DNA of 64,000 nt from CAYOUV01 sp963790075. GTDB taxonomy: Bacteria > Chloroflexota > Anaerolineae > Anaerolineales > Villigracilaceae. The stretch covers positions 558,001 to 622,000 of the forward strand of contig CAWBNG010000003.1 of assembly GCA_963790075.1 (NCBI GenBank). The letters are read 5' to 3'. The notes below the pieces were generated by a model. It had not been told where the DNA came from, ran no database searches, and saw only the letters and a list, made by a program, of their open reading frames with translations. Positions 26,621 to 35,550 of this stretch are shown here, piece after piece (the first letter of the stretch is position 1; each line of letters opens with the position of its first letter). Both the position numbers and the translations under genes were made by a program.

Positions 26621-28600
26621 ATGGCGAAAAGTGTAGATATCCTTTTGATCAATGCCCATGTCCTGACCATGGACGAGGAACTCAAGCAATTCAACCCCGG
26701 TGCGGTGGCTGTTCAGGGAAAAGAGATCGCGGCCGTCGGTCCGGAAACAGACATCAAGCAGGAATACACGGCCGCCCAGGTGCTTGACTGCGGTGGCAAG
26801 ATCCTGATGCCCGGACTGGTCAATGCCCACACTCACGTCCCGATGACACTGTTACGCGGACTGGCTGACGACCTGCGCCTGGATGTCTGGTTGATGGGTT
26901 ACATGATGCCGGTCGAGCGCGAGTTCGTCTCGCCGGAATTCGTCCGCCTGGGCACCCTACTGGCCTGCGCCGAGTTGATCAAGACCGGCGTAACCGCCTT
27001 TGCGGACATGTACTATTTCGAGGAGGATGTCGCCAAAGCCACCGCGGACGCCGGGCTGCGCGCCGTCTGTTCTCAGACCGTGCTCAAGTTCCCGACGCCG
27101 GATGCGCAATCCTACGAAGACTCACTGGCTTATTCGCGCGATTTCATCCAGCGCTGGAAAGACCACGACCTGATCGTCCCCTCGGTCGCACCGCACGCAC
27201 CCTACACCTGCACCCCCGAAATCCTGAAGGCTACGGCTGAACTGGCCGCAGAATTCGACGTGCCTCTGCACATTCATCTGGCCGAGACCGCGCTCGAGCG
27301 CGAAAATATGCGCAACGAGACCGGCATGCCAGTCATCCCCTATGTCAAGAAGCAGGGTTTATTCGATGCCAAGGTTCTGGCGGCACACTGTGTTCACATC
27401 GACACAGGCGAGATGCGCACGCTGCTGCATGCCGGAGCTGGTGTAGCGCATAACCCGTCGTCCAACCTGAAACTGGCTTCGGGTGTCGCCCCGGTCCCCA
27501 AAATGCTGGAAATCGGCCTGAATGTCGGTATCGGTACGGACGGTCCGGCCTCCAACAACGATCTGGATATGTTCGAGGAGGTCCGTCTGGCCGCCTTCCT
27601 CGCCAAGGGTATCAGCGGCGATCCCACCTCCCTGCCGGCTTCCCAGGCGCTGACCATGGCGACCCGCCTTGGCGCCAACGCGCTCCACATCGGTCACCTG
27701 ACCGGTTCGCTCGAACCAGGTAAACGCGCCGATTTGATCCTGGTCGACATTTCTCCGCTGCACAACTCGCCGCGTTTCCGGCGTGACCCGGATAACGCCT
27801 ATGCCCAGATTGTGTATGCCAGTAAATCCACCGACGTGACCGACGTGATGGTCAATGGGAAATGGTTGTTGCGCGGCCGCCAACTGCTCACCTTGAATGA
27901 GCAGGAATTGCTGGCGAATGCCTCAGATGTCGCCAAACGCATCGACAGCTTCCTGATCGAACGAGAGCAGTCGGTTCTGTCGAAATTGATCACGCTGGGC
28001 GGCTTGATGGAACAGGAATCATTCGAGGTGCAGATCAAGGTCAGAGTAGACGACCTGACCCCAATCCACGCAGGGATGAAGAAGGGTGAGATCGAGACCA
28101 TGCGCTTCCGCCACTACCGTCAATACGACAACTATTTCCTCTTCGACGGCGATGAAGGGCGGGTGCGCTTCCGCGAAGACGATTTGATCGATGCCAAAGG
28201 TGAAGTCAGCAATGTTCGCACGCGCCTGACCCTGATTGGTCCGGCCAGAGAAGGCAAGCTCGACCATGATGTACTGCTTTCACGCAGTCGCTTCCTGGCA
28301 CCTGCCGATCATACCCTGCGCTTCTACCGTGAATATTTCAAACCCAAATCTGAAATCGCCGTTCAGAAAGACCGCCACCGCTGGTTGATAAAATACAAAG
28401 ACACTGAATTCTTTGTCAACCTGGATACCATGGAAGAACCCAGCCTGGGTAGTTATGTGGAAATCAAGAGCCGCACCTGGAGCCGCAAAGACGCCGATAA
28501 CAAAGCTAAGCTGGTCGGGGAACTGCTGGCCGTGATTGGCGCCGCTGACGGGAAGACAGTCACCCAGGATTACATCGAGATCGTTCAGGAAAGCGAATAA
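26621..28600 (+). CDS. mtaD: MTA/SAH deaminase-type amidohydrolase fused to a CYTH domain
   Basis: 659 residues, about 220 longer than the MtaD family. Residues 1-430 are a metal-dependent amidohydrolase: LMPGLVNAHTHVPMTLLRG (HxH), HIHLAET, AAHCVHI, AHNPSSNLKLASG, GIGTDGPASNNDLDMFEE. This set matches 5-methylthioadenosine/S-adenosylhomocysteine deaminases, which deaminate the adenine ring. After a helical linker (about 430-465), residues 467-659 match the CYTH triphosphate-tunnel fold: FEVQIKVRVDD (ExExK-like, with Gln at the second position), YDNYFLFDGDEGRVRFRED, RTRLTLIGP, and SYVEIKSRTWSRKDADNKA. CYTH domains act on nucleotides or triphosphates. The fusion is in one uninterrupted frame with SD AAGGAG. 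Confidence 0.85.
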   Translation: MAKSVDILLINAHVLTMDEELKQFNPGAVAVQGKEIAAVGPETDIKQEYTAAQVLDCGGKILMPGLVNAHTHVPMTLLRGLADDLRLDVWLMGYMMPVEREFVSPEFVRLGTLLACAELIKTGVTAFADMYYFEEDVAKATADAGLRAVCSQTVLKFPTPDAQSYEDSLAYSRDFIQRWKDHDLIVPSVAPHAPYTCTPEILKATAELAAEFDVPLHIHLAETALERENMRNETGMPVIPYVKKQGLFDAKVLAAHCVHIDTGEMRTLLHAGAGVAHNPSSNLKLASGVAPVPKMLEIGLNVGIGTDGPASNNDLDMFEEVRLAAFLAKGISGDPTSLPASQALTMATRLGANALHIGHLTGSLEPGKRADLILVDISPLHNSPRFRRDPDNAYAQIVYASKSTDVTDVMVNGKWLLRGRQLLTLNEQELLANASDVAKRIDSFLIEREQSVLSKLITLGGLMEQESFEVQIKVRVDDLTPIHAGMKKGEIETMRFRHYRQYDNYFLFDGDEGRVRFREDDLIDAKGEVSNVRTRLTLIGPAREGKLDHDVLLSRSRFLAPADHTLRFYREYFKPKSEIAVQKDRHRWLIKYKDTEFFVNLDTMEEPSLGSYVEIKSRTWSRKDADNKAKLVGELLAVIGAADGKTVTQDYIEIVQESE

Positions 28601-28628
28601 TCCGGACGCACTAGCGCAAGGAGCAAGG

Positions 28629-29720
28629 ATGCAAAACTTCTGGAGCAGGTTATCAAATTTCCTTGCCAAGTCGTTGGCAACGCTCTGCGCAATCCTGTTC
28701 ATCATCACGACGCCCTTGGCACTGGTTTTATTCAATCTCGACCTACGCGCCTTTGATCCAACTGTTTACGAACAAGCCTTGATCGAAGAGAACATCTACC
28801 AGCGTCTGCCAGGCATGATTGCCGAGACCATCACTTCATCCGCTGAAAATAATCCCTCTCCATCTTCGGACCAAAGCCGGGATGGGCCTCCGCAATTTAT
28901 CAATAATCTGGCGCCACAACAATTGGAAACCGTCATTACCAGCCTAATCCCGCCCGACGAGATGAAGCAAATGAGCGAGCAAGCATTGTCTCAAATCTTC
29001 GCATATCTCAACGGCCAAAACGATACTGCTGCGCTATCCCTGACAAGTTTCAAACAACGCCTGACAGGCGAAGCCGGCGTTCAGGCAATCCTGGATATCA
29101 TAGCTGCCCAACCAGCTTGCACCATGGAGCAACTACTCTCATTGACAGCCGCTGCCTTGAGCAATCCCAAAGACCTGCCGCTGTGCAGCCTGCCGAAGGA
29201 AGCTTTACCGCTGGTGAAACCGCTGCTCCAAGCGACACTCCGGTCGGCTGCAGTGGGCATTCCAAATCAAGTGATCCTGATTAGCTCGAGGACCTCCGGA
29301 ACAGCGGCCTCAAATAACCTACAAAGGAACTTCCGGCTGGCGCGGATCATTATGCGCTGGAGTCCCCTCTTGCCATTGCTCTGTCTGCTGGGTATCACCA
29401 TCTTCACTGTCCGCTCATTAATAGGCTGGCTGCGCTGGTGGGGTATTCCCCTGCTGTTAGCCGGAGGGCTGGGGGCCAGCCTGGCTTGGGGAAGTCTGCC
29501 CGTCTTTGGGTTGACGTTTACCAATTTTCTTGCCAAAAAGTTCCCACCCAGCCTGCCCGACTTAGTCGCCAGCACCATTTTGGATCTGTTGCGCACAGTT
29601 CTTCAGAATCTGGTCAAGCCAATTGGCCTGGAAGCGCTTGCCCTGGCCGGAATTGGTCTGGTCATGGTCGTGGCGGCCGCCTTATTGCGCAGCGGATTAT
29701 CGCCCCAAGCCGAAAGCTGA
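28629..29720 (+). CDS. Membrane protein with large extracytoplasmic domain, unknown function
   Basis: 363 residues from ATG 28629, preceded by AAGGAG. One N-terminal helix (about 14-37) is followed by a ~190-residue hydrophilic region containing QRLPGMIAETITSS and a Cys-containing segment (QPACTMEQLLSL, LCSLPKEALP). Three or four C-terminal helices follow (about 235-285 and 325-355). No known catalytic motif. It lies 28 nt after the amidohydrolase fusion and upstream of a sigma-factor operon, so it may belong to the same envelope programme; this is inference from position only. Confidence 0.75.
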   Translation: MQNFWSRLSNFLAKSLATLCAILFIITTPLALVLFNLDLRAFDPTVYEQALIEENIYQRLPGMIAETITSSAENNPSPSSDQSRDGPPQFINNLAPQQLETVITSLIPPDEMKQMSEQALSQIFAYLNGQNDTAALSLTSFKQRLTGEAGVQAILDIIAAQPACTMEQLLSLTAAALSNPKDLPLCSLPKEALPLVKPLLQATLRSAAVGIPNQVILISSRTSGTAASNNLQRNFRLARIIMRWSPLLPLLCLLGITIFTVRSLIGWLRWWGIPLLLAGGLGASLAWGSLPVFGLTFTNFLAKKFPPSLPDLVASTILDLLRTVLQNLVKPIGLEALALAGIGLVMVVAAALLRSGLSPQAES

Positions 29721-29785
29721 TCCCGAATCCACCTGTACGCACACCTGCCAAGGGCTTAATTCCGTACTTTTTTTAGGAGGCCAGC

Positions 29786-30103
29786 ATGTCCAATCCACAG
29801 CAACCCAACACAATCGGCAATGCCAGCCTGGCGCTGGGAATCATCTCAGCAGCGCTGGTCTTCGGCATCGGGTTGTGCGCCCTGACCGGGGTCTCGCAAA
29901 ATTGGATCCGGATGGCCGGTACGCCGCTCTTCGTCTGCGGCGGGAGCAGCGCATTTCTTGGTTTTCTGGGAATGATCCTGGGCTTTGCCGGTTTATTCGG
30001 TAAGGACCGCTCACACGCCACCGCCATCGCAGGCTTGATCCTTGGATTTCTCGGAAGCTGTCTATTCTTTGTCGTCCTCAATGCCATCGGTAAGGGCGGT
30101 TAG
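29786..30103 (+). CDS. Small membrane protein
   Basis: 105 residues with SD AGGAGG 5 nt before the ATG. Two or three glycine/alanine-rich hydrophobic helices (about 13-38, 45-70 and 78-98) separated by a short loop with one Cys; KDRSHATAIAGLILG precedes the last helix. The pattern resembles small DUF4190-like membrane proteins, but I cannot assign a family firmly. It lies just upstream of the ECF sigma-factor gene. Confidence 0.7.
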   Translation: MSNPQQPNTIGNASLALGIISAALVFGIGLCALTGVSQNWIRMAGTPLFVCGGSSAFLGFLGMILGFAGLFGKDRSHATAIAGLILGFLGSCLFFVVLNAIGKGG

Positions 30104-30151
30104 CAATTCTTGCAACTTTTTCCTATCATCAGCAGTATCCTTTAATAGAAT

Positions 30152-30694
30152 ATGGTCCCGGCAGACGACCGTGATTTGGCCCGCCGTGCAGCCAGCGGCG
30201 ACCGGCACGCTTTCAGTGAACTCGTGCGCCGCCACCAGTCGGTGGTATATAACGTCGCATACCGCCTGCTTGGGGAACGTGGCGAGGCTCAGGATGCGGC
30301 TCAGGAGACTTTCCTGCGCGCATACCGCTATCTGGCTTCTTATGATCCGGACAAACCACTCGCCCCGTGGTTGAAGCGTATCGCCACCAACCTGTGCTAT
30401 GACCGGCTGAAGCAGGTCCCGTCGGCACCCTCCTTAGATGAGGAGGCGATTCGTCCACCGCCAGACCCGCAACCCGGTCCCGAGGCGCAAACCATCCAGC
30501 GCGAACTAGGCGAGCGCGTCCACCAGGAAATGCTGCTCTTACCACCACGCTACCGAGTTGTCATCGAATTACGGCACTTCCAGAACATGAGTTATGCCGA
30601 GATGGCCGAGGCGCTCAAGCGACCGCTGAGCGATGTCAAGAGCGACCTGTTTCGCGCCCGCAAACAACTGGCTGAAAGGCTGAAAGACCTGTAA
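30152..30694 (+). CDS. ECF-type RNA polymerase sigma factor
   Basis: 180 residues with the two ECF regions. Region 2: AFSELVRRHQSVVYNVAYRL, then DAAQETFLRAYRYL. Region 4: LPPRYRVVIELRHFQNMSYAEMAEAL with the -35-recognition helix following (PLSDVKSDLFRARKQL). No SD precedes the ATG; a TTTAAT box ends 5 nt upstream, so translation may be leaderless. The stop overlaps the anti-sigma start (TAATG), the classic sigma/anti-sigma arrangement. The downstream lipoproteins may be its regulon. Confidence 0.92.
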   Translation: MVPADDRDLARRAASGDRHAFSELVRRHQSVVYNVAYRLLGERGEAQDAAQETFLRAYRYLASYDPDKPLAPWLKRIATNLCYDRLKQVPSAPSLDEEAIRPPPDPQPGPEAQTIQRELGERVHQEMLLLPPRYRVVIELRHFQNMSYAEMAEALKRPLSDVKSDLFRARKQLAERLKDL

Positions 30695-31296
30695 TGAATC
30701 ATCATCCGACAGATACCACTCTGAACGAACTCCTGGACCAGGCACTGGACTCCAGCACTTACGATCAGGTGCAGTCCCACCTCGAACAGTGCGCCGACTG
30801 CCGTACCCGAGTGGAAGCTCTGCGTTTCGTTTTCAACGTCCTGACCGAAGTCCCCGAGCAGCCCTTGGCCTTGGACTTGGTTCCAGGCGTGCTATCGCGG
30901 CTGCCAGTCCGTCGCCCGCAAATACTCTGGCGCTTGGCGCTGGCGATACAAAGTAGCGTAGCTCTCGGTCTGCTGCTCGCCATCAGCTCTCAACTCACAC
31001 AATTCGCCCGCACTTTGGATTGGGGAATTTTGGTAAAAATCGAGCTTACCAAAGCAAGCCTGACATTCTCGGAGTTAATCCAGGGTCTTAGCGTTCCACG
31101 CCCTTTACTTCAATGGCCGGTGATCAAAATACCAACCCTAGAGTTGCCAGTTGTTCGATTGCCCGGAATTGCCATCCCTGCCATCTCCCTTTCGCCAGCA
31201 TCTTTGATAGCCCTGGTCCTGGCTGTGGGACTGTTGTGGTTGGCCGGGAATTTGATCCTTCTAGGCCCGCGTCATAACCGGGGGACCAAGCGATGA
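30694..31296 (+). CDS. Membrane-bound anti-sigma factor (zinc-finger ZAS type)
   Basis: 200 residues. The N-terminal anti-sigma domain has the zinc motif HLEQCADC (H-x3-C-x2-C) preceded by TLNELLDQALDSSTYDQVQSH. A helix at about 85-105 and a C-terminal helix at about 170-190 anchor it, with a loop of repeated proline-rich beta-like stretches between (LQWPVIKIPTLELPVVRLPG), possibly the extracytoplasmic sensor. It should sequester the preceding sigma factor until a signal arrives. The end overlaps the next gene (ATGA). Confidence 0.87.
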   Translation: MNHHPTDTTLNELLDQALDSSTYDQVQSHLEQCADCRTRVEALRFVFNVLTEVPEQPLALDLVPGVLSRLPVRRPQILWRLALAIQSSVALGLLLAISSQLTQFARTLDWGILVKIELTKASLTFSELIQGLSVPRPLLQWPVIKIPTLELPVVRLPGIAIPAISLSPASLIALVLAVGLLWLAGNLILLGPRHNRGTKR

Positions 31297-32408
31297 AACA
31301 TCCTGTCCTCGCCCTGGTAATCGCCCTGTTTGTGGCCACGCTGGCCTGCGGCTCAGCCACACCAAGCGTCATTCCAACACCCGAACAATCCATTTTCGAC
31401 TCTGGACGCACGGCTTATGGTTTCTTTCCCTCCCCGCCGGAGCTAACCTCCAAAAGCATGCTGGCGATATTACAGGCCATCGGCCAGCACGGAGACGTGA
31501 TCTTGCTGCAAAAAGAAGTTCCTTGGACTGATTTCTTGAACGGCAATGACGGGAAGTCTCAGTCCATCCAGGAGCAACGCGATTTGACCACACTGGCGGC
31601 CAGGAATGGCCTGGAAGTTATTTATGTGGTCGATCCGCTCAACGGTCTCGATCGACGCCAATTTGCGCCGCTGCCGCCGCAACTGGAAGGTGCAAACTTC
31701 GGCACGCCGGCGATTCGACAGGCATTCAAGAACTATACACTGCGGCTGGTGCGCGAATTCCATCCGCGTTATCTTGGACTGGCTTCCGAAATCAACACCT
31801 ACGCCGACGCGCATCCGGAAGATTTTCCCAATTACCTGAGCTTGTACCACGAGCTCTATGCCGCCATCAAAGCTGAAGCGCCTAATACACAAGTCTTTGT
31901 CACTTTTCAATGGGACGATCTGAACAATGTAATCCCCTTCGATACATCCCGCGGCGAGCCTTACCAGACCAAATGGGAGCAAGTCGAGGCCTTCGAGCCA
32001 GACCTGGATGTGTGGGCTATCTCAACTTACCCCTTCGTGGCTTTTGACAGCGCGGCTGAAATCCCGGTTGATTATTACACTCCGTTGCTTACGCGCACAG
32101 ATAAACCTTTGGCTGTGGCCGAAGGTGGCTATAATTCACAAGCAATCCAACCTTTCCATGGCACACCCCAAGATCAGGTGGATTATCTCAACGCGATCCA
32201 TTCCCAAATCGGGAGCCGGCTGGATTTTTGGATCTACCTGATCCTCAACGACATTAATCTTGAATCATATATTCCAAATCTGGCTGCGAATGGCCTGGGT
32301 GATACCGCCAATACCCTGGGCTGGTTCGGCTACGTCGGGCTGCGCAGCCAAGACGGAACACCAAAACCTGCACTGGCAACCTGGGATAGTTTTCGAACCA
32401 GCGAATAA
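31293..32408 (+). CDS. Lipoprotein with glycoside-hydrolase-like TIM barrel
   Basis: 371 residues with a signal peptide and lipobox ATLAC (Cys at about residue 19). The body looks like a clan GH-A (beta/alpha)8 barrel: YGFFPSPPELT at the start, VILLQKEVPWTDFL, YLGLASEINTYAD placing a Glu where GH-A enzymes hold the acid/base, and LAVAEGGYNS placing a Glu at the nucleophile position near strand 7. No exact GH family was recognised, and whether it is active is inference. Translationally coupled to the anti-sigma gene, so probably part of the sigma-controlled operon acting at the cell surface. Confidence 0.72.
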   Translation: MKHPVLALVIALFVATLACGSATPSVIPTPEQSIFDSGRTAYGFFPSPPELTSKSMLAILQAIGQHGDVILLQKEVPWTDFLNGNDGKSQSIQEQRDLTTLAARNGLEVIYVVDPLNGLDRRQFAPLPPQLEGANFGTPAIRQAFKNYTLRLVREFHPRYLGLASEINTYADAHPEDFPNYLSLYHELYAAIKAEAPNTQVFVTFQWDDLNNVIPFDTSRGEPYQTKWEQVEAFEPDLDVWAISTYPFVAFDSAAEIPVDYYTPLLTRTDKPLAVAEGGYNSQAIQPFHGTPQDQVDYLNAIHSQIGSRLDFWIYLILNDINLESYIPNLAANGLGDTANTLGWFGYVGLRSQDGTPKPALATWDSFRTSE

Positions 32409-32431
32409 CCCATATTCTCAAGGAGAAAATC

Positions 32432-32950
32432 ATGAACCAATTCTTCAACCTGCTCGTTTTGATCGTCGGTGGTGGAATCAGCCTGATTGCCCTCTTCACG
32501 GTCCTGAAACTGTTGCTGCCGGCTCCGGTCGATCGGGCACGTCTCAATCTGGAAATCAACATCGGACGTTCCTTACTGCTCGGCGTGGTCAACTTCCTGT
32601 TTTTCGGTGCCCTGAGCATGGTTTTCTTCTGGCTGGCGCAATTGGTCGGAGGAGCGATTGCCGCCATCTTCATTTTCCTGGGTGGCCTGATCGGCGTGGC
32701 ACTGATCCTGTTGACTCTGTTGGGATTGGTTGCGCTGGCGGACTTATTGGGCCATCGCATGGGCTCAGGCAGTAATCCGCTTACCACGCATCTACGTGGT
32801 GGCTTGCTGCTGGTCCTGGCAGGTCTGGCGCCTTTCATCGGCTGGTTTGTTTTCACACCACTGGCTTTATGGACCGGGCTGGGTGCCACCATCCAGGCGT
32901 TCTTCAGGCGCAAAGTATCTGAACCTGCTTCAGCGGAGGCTGCTGATTAA
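32432..32950 (+). CDS. Hypothetical membrane protein
   Basis: 172 residues with SD AAGGAG. Four hydrophobic helices (about 6-26, 50-72, 76-100 and 115-140) and a short charged C-terminus. No conserved motif recognised. It lies between two lipoprotein genes of the sigma-factor operon with 23 and 26 nt gaps, so it is probably co-expressed. Confidence 0.72.
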   Translation: MNQFFNLLVLIVGGGISLIALFTVLKLLLPAPVDRARLNLEINIGRSLLLGVVNFLFFGALSMVFFWLAQLVGGAIAAIFIFLGGLIGVALILLTLLGLVALADLLGHRMGSGSNPLTTHLRGGLLLVLAGLAPFIGWFVFTPLALWTGLGATIQAFFRRKVSEPASAEAAD

Positions 32951-32976
32951 TTAATTTCCAGGATGGAGCATGGCAC

Positions 32977-33948
32977 ATGCGACGACTTTTCCTGCCCCTG
33001 TTCTTCCTGCTGCTGATTAGCCTGGCCTGCGGACAAGAGACCCCGGTTCAAGCTCCGCCCAAGCCGATTCAGACAGCCCAGGTTCTTTCCCGCCTGGAAA
33101 GCCTACCCGCCACCAAGGCGGTCAAGATTACACCGGCCACTGACGTCTACCCTCCACAGTCTTTCAGTGACGAATTTGAGGATCCCGTCCCCATGCCCGG
33201 CCCGATCAACACCGCCGGGGCGGAAGATTCGGCCTTCATGCTGCCGGATGGAAAAACGTTTTTCGTCTGGTTCACCCCCGACCCCGACATACCGGTGGAA
33301 GAACAGGTTACAGATGGCGTCACCGGCATTTACGTTTCGCACAAGCTCAACGACGCCTGGAGCAACCCTGAGCGAGTCGTACTCCAAGACCCCGGCAAAC
33401 TTGCCCTGGACGGGTGCGAATTCGTGCTCGGCGATCGTATGTGGTTCTGCTCGGCAAGAGAGGGCTACACTGGCCTGCACTGGTTCACCGCTGATTTCAG
33501 GGGCGGGAAATGGCAAAATTGGCAACTGGCGGATTTTAAACCGGAATATGAAGTCGGCGAACTGCATATTACTGCCGACGGAAATGAACTTTATTTTCAC
33601 TCCTCCCGGCCGGGCGGCCAGGGCGGGTATGATATCTGGGTCTCGACCAAGTCGAACGGTACCTGGGGAGAGCCAGTCAACCTGGAAGTCGTCAATTCGA
33701 CCTACAGCGACGGCTGGCCTTTCGTCTCACCAGATGGCTTGGAACTGTGGTTCACCCGCTCCATCGGCGCACCGGAATTGTGGCGCTCCAAAAAGGTGAA
33801 CGGCACCTGGAGTCCGCCTGAGAGGATGTTCGCCCCATTTGCCGGCGAGGCTTCGATGGATCAGGCTGGAAACGTTTACTTCACCCACCATTTTTACAAA
33901 GACGATCACATGCTCGAAGCCGATATCTACGTGGCTTATAAAAAATGA
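32977..33948 (+). CDS. PD40-type beta-propeller lipoprotein
   Basis: 323 residues. Signal peptide and lipobox SLAC (Cys about residue 15). The mature protein is a WD40-like/PD40 propeller: DSAFMLPDGKTFFVWFTPD, LHITADGNELYFHSSRPGGQGGYDIWVS, WPFVSPDGLELWFTRS, ELWRSKKVNG, each with the x-x-PDG-x-x-L/I-x-F/Y blade pattern. Such propellers (as in TolB and OmpA/PD40 proteins) usually mediate protein or glycan binding. Last gene before a strong terminator, ending the operon that begins with the sigma factor. Confidence 0.82.
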   Translation: MRRLFLPLFFLLLISLACGQETPVQAPPKPIQTAQVLSRLESLPATKAVKITPATDVYPPQSFSDEFEDPVPMPGPINTAGAEDSAFMLPDGKTFFVWFTPDPDIPVEEQVTDGVTGIYVSHKLNDAWSNPERVVLQDPGKLALDGCEFVLGDRMWFCSAREGYTGLHWFTADFRGGKWQNWQLADFKPEYEVGELHITADGNELYFHSSRPGGQGGYDIWVSTKSNGTWGEPVNLEVVNSTYSDGWPFVSPDGLELWFTRSIGAPELWRSKKVNGTWSPPERMFAPFAGEASMDQAGNVYFTHHFYKDDHMLEADIYVAYKK

Positions 33949-33957
33949 TACAAAAAG

Positions 33958-33991
33958 TAACTCCCGCTGGGCGCTAACGGGAGTTATTTTT
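33958..33991 (+). terminator. Terminator closing the sigma-factor operon
   Basis: TAACTCCCG (33958-33966) and CGGGAGTTA (33978-33986) with an 11-nt loop, then TTTTTT. The convergent mltG gene ends at 34006. Confidence 0.9.
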
Positions 33992-34005
33992 TGTAAGCCA
34001 GTTTT

Positions 34006-35112
34006 TCACGGGCAGGCGTTTTGTAGATGCTGCTCGAAGGTTTCGGAGAAATTATGCCTGCCCGAGCCATCACAACGGGCGCGAAAGTAGAGATAAGGTG
34101 TTTGGGCCGGATACGCCACCGCTGACAATGCACTTTGCGACGGGTTGCTGATCGGGGTGGGAGGCAAGCCGGGATAAACATAGGTGTTGAACGGGGAATT
34201 GAACTGTAAATCTTGCAATGAAAGCGGATTCTTCCACCAAGTTTGTTTTGAGTTATCGTATCCCAATGCGTATTGGACAGTCGGATCGGATTCCAGTTTC
34301 ATCCCGGCTCGGATCCGATTGAGGAAGACCGAAGCGATCAATGGCTGTTCGTCTGCCACAACGGATTCCTTCTCGGCAATCGAGGCCAGCGTCACGGCCT
34401 GGTAGACGGTCAGATTTTGACGCGCAAAGCCATCGCGCAAGTCTGGAGTCAGATGGAGGGCAAAATCGCGCACCATTTGGGTCACCAATTGGTCGGGGCT
34501 AATGTCGCGCGGCAGTGTATAAGTGTCAGGAAAAAGAAAACCCTCGGTCGTATCCACGCCGTTCAGGAAATCCAGACCGCGCGGCGGGACCTTGGCAGCT
34601 TCCAAGAATTGCTCGGGGGTAGGATTCAATCCGGAGGTGGGGAGCGAGGCGGCGATTTCCTCCATCCGCCAACCGGGCAAAATCGTGAAATCCACCTGCG
34701 CGGGAGTGGCATCCTGCAGTGCTTTGGCAATGTCGATCGGCGACATGGACGGGCTAAAGCGATACTTTCCCGCCTGGATGGTCGTATCCAAGCCGGAGTA
34801 GACCAGGTACGTGCTCAACGTCCCGGCATCCTGCAGCAGGCCGGCCTGTTGCAAGCGCGAGGCGATCGAAGCGACTGGCTCACCCGGCTCGACGACGAAA
34901 TCCTGCTCAGGGCCATATATGCTGGCCGGGTGGACCAGTAAACCGTCATACCACAGCAAAGTTCCAGATGTTTTTATAAGCTGCCAACTGCCGAGGCTGG
35001 GATTCGGTGGACCGTAGTAATAGCTGGCCAAAGCAGGAAGTATAAATATGGCCCCCAGTGCCAGGAGCACCAGGACCAGGATCAGGAGAGGTAAACAACC
35101 GCGACGAGACAT
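34006..35112 (-). CDS. mltG: Endolytic murein transglycosylase MltG
   Basis: 368 residues with an N-terminal transmembrane helix (about 7-30), then a LysM-like region (FVVEPGEPVASIASRLQQAGLL) and the YceG catalytic domain. The catalytic Glu lies in LASIAEKESVVADE, followed by IASVFLNRIRAGMKLESDPTVQYALG and ISNPSQSALSAVAYPAQTPYLYF, all diagnostic. MltG cuts nascent peptidoglycan strands in the membrane. Third gene of a minus-strand operon after ruvX (15 nt gap), the same ruvX-mltG pairing seen in many bacteria. Confidence 0.95.
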   Translation of the reverse strand: MSRRGCLPLLILVLVLLALGAIFILPALASYYYGPPNPSLGSWQLIKTSGTLLWYDGLLVHPASIYGPEQDFVVEPGEPVASIASRLQQAGLLQDAGTLSTYLVYSGLDTTIQAGKYRFSPSMSPIDIAKALQDATPAQVDFTILPGWRMEEIAASLPTSGLNPTPEQFLEAAKVPPRGLDFLNGVDTTEGFLFPDTYTLPRDISPDQLVTQMVRDFALHLTPDLRDGFARQNLTVYQAVTLASIAEKESVVADEQPLIASVFLNRIRAGMKLESDPTVQYALGYDNSKQTWWKNPLSLQDLQFNSPFNTYVYPGLPPTPISNPSQSALSAVAYPAQTPYLYFRARCDGSGRHNFSETFEQHLQNACP

Positions 35113-35127
35113 GGGATGATTGGAATC

Positions 35128-35550
35128 TCAGGATCTGGTTTCGGGGTGGGCATTCAGGTAGGACTGTAAAATCACACTCGCAGCCAGTTCGTCCAGGTGC
35201 CCGGCACGCTTCTTCCGCGAAACCCCCATGGCAATGCGTGCTGCGCGCGCTTCTTGGGTGCTGAATGATTCGTCCCATAAGACGACCGGGATATCGGTTT
35301 GGGACCGCAGGGCCTCGGCAAAGCGTCCGGCACTGCGTCCGGCTGCGTTAGGATTGCCTTCGTCATCCAGCGCCTGGCCGACGACGATTAGACCGGCCTC
35401 ATGCTCAATCGCAATCCCGGCCACCTGGGCTGCATCGATCGCACGCGCCACATGGGAGACAACCATCAAAGGATTGGCGATCGTACCGGTCGGGTCGCTA
35501 ATTGCAAGACCGATACGCTTCTCGCCATGATCGACGGCCAGCACTCTCAT
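35128..35550 (-). CDS. ruvX: RuvX/YqgF-family Holliday junction resolvase or 16S rRNA-processing nuclease
   Basis: 140 residues from ATG 35550. RNase H-like fold: MRVLAVDHGEKRIGLAISD (first catalytic Asp), AGLIVVGQALDDEGN, VLWDESFSTQEA (second acidic site), and KKRAGHLDELAASVILQSYL (third Asp). Known as YqgF, it matures pre-16S rRNA and has been proposed as a resolvase. The start overlaps the upstream gene's stop (ATGA), so it is translationally coupled. A longer in-frame start at 35598 would overlap the neighbour by ~50 nt and was rejected. Confidence 0.93.
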   Translation of the reverse strand: MRVLAVDHGEKRIGLAISDPTGTIANPLMVVSHVARAIDAAQVAGIAIEHEAGLIVVGQALDDEGNPNAAGRSAGRFAEALRSQTDIPVVLWDESFSTQEARAARIAMGVSRKKRAGHLDELAASVILQSYLNAHPETRS

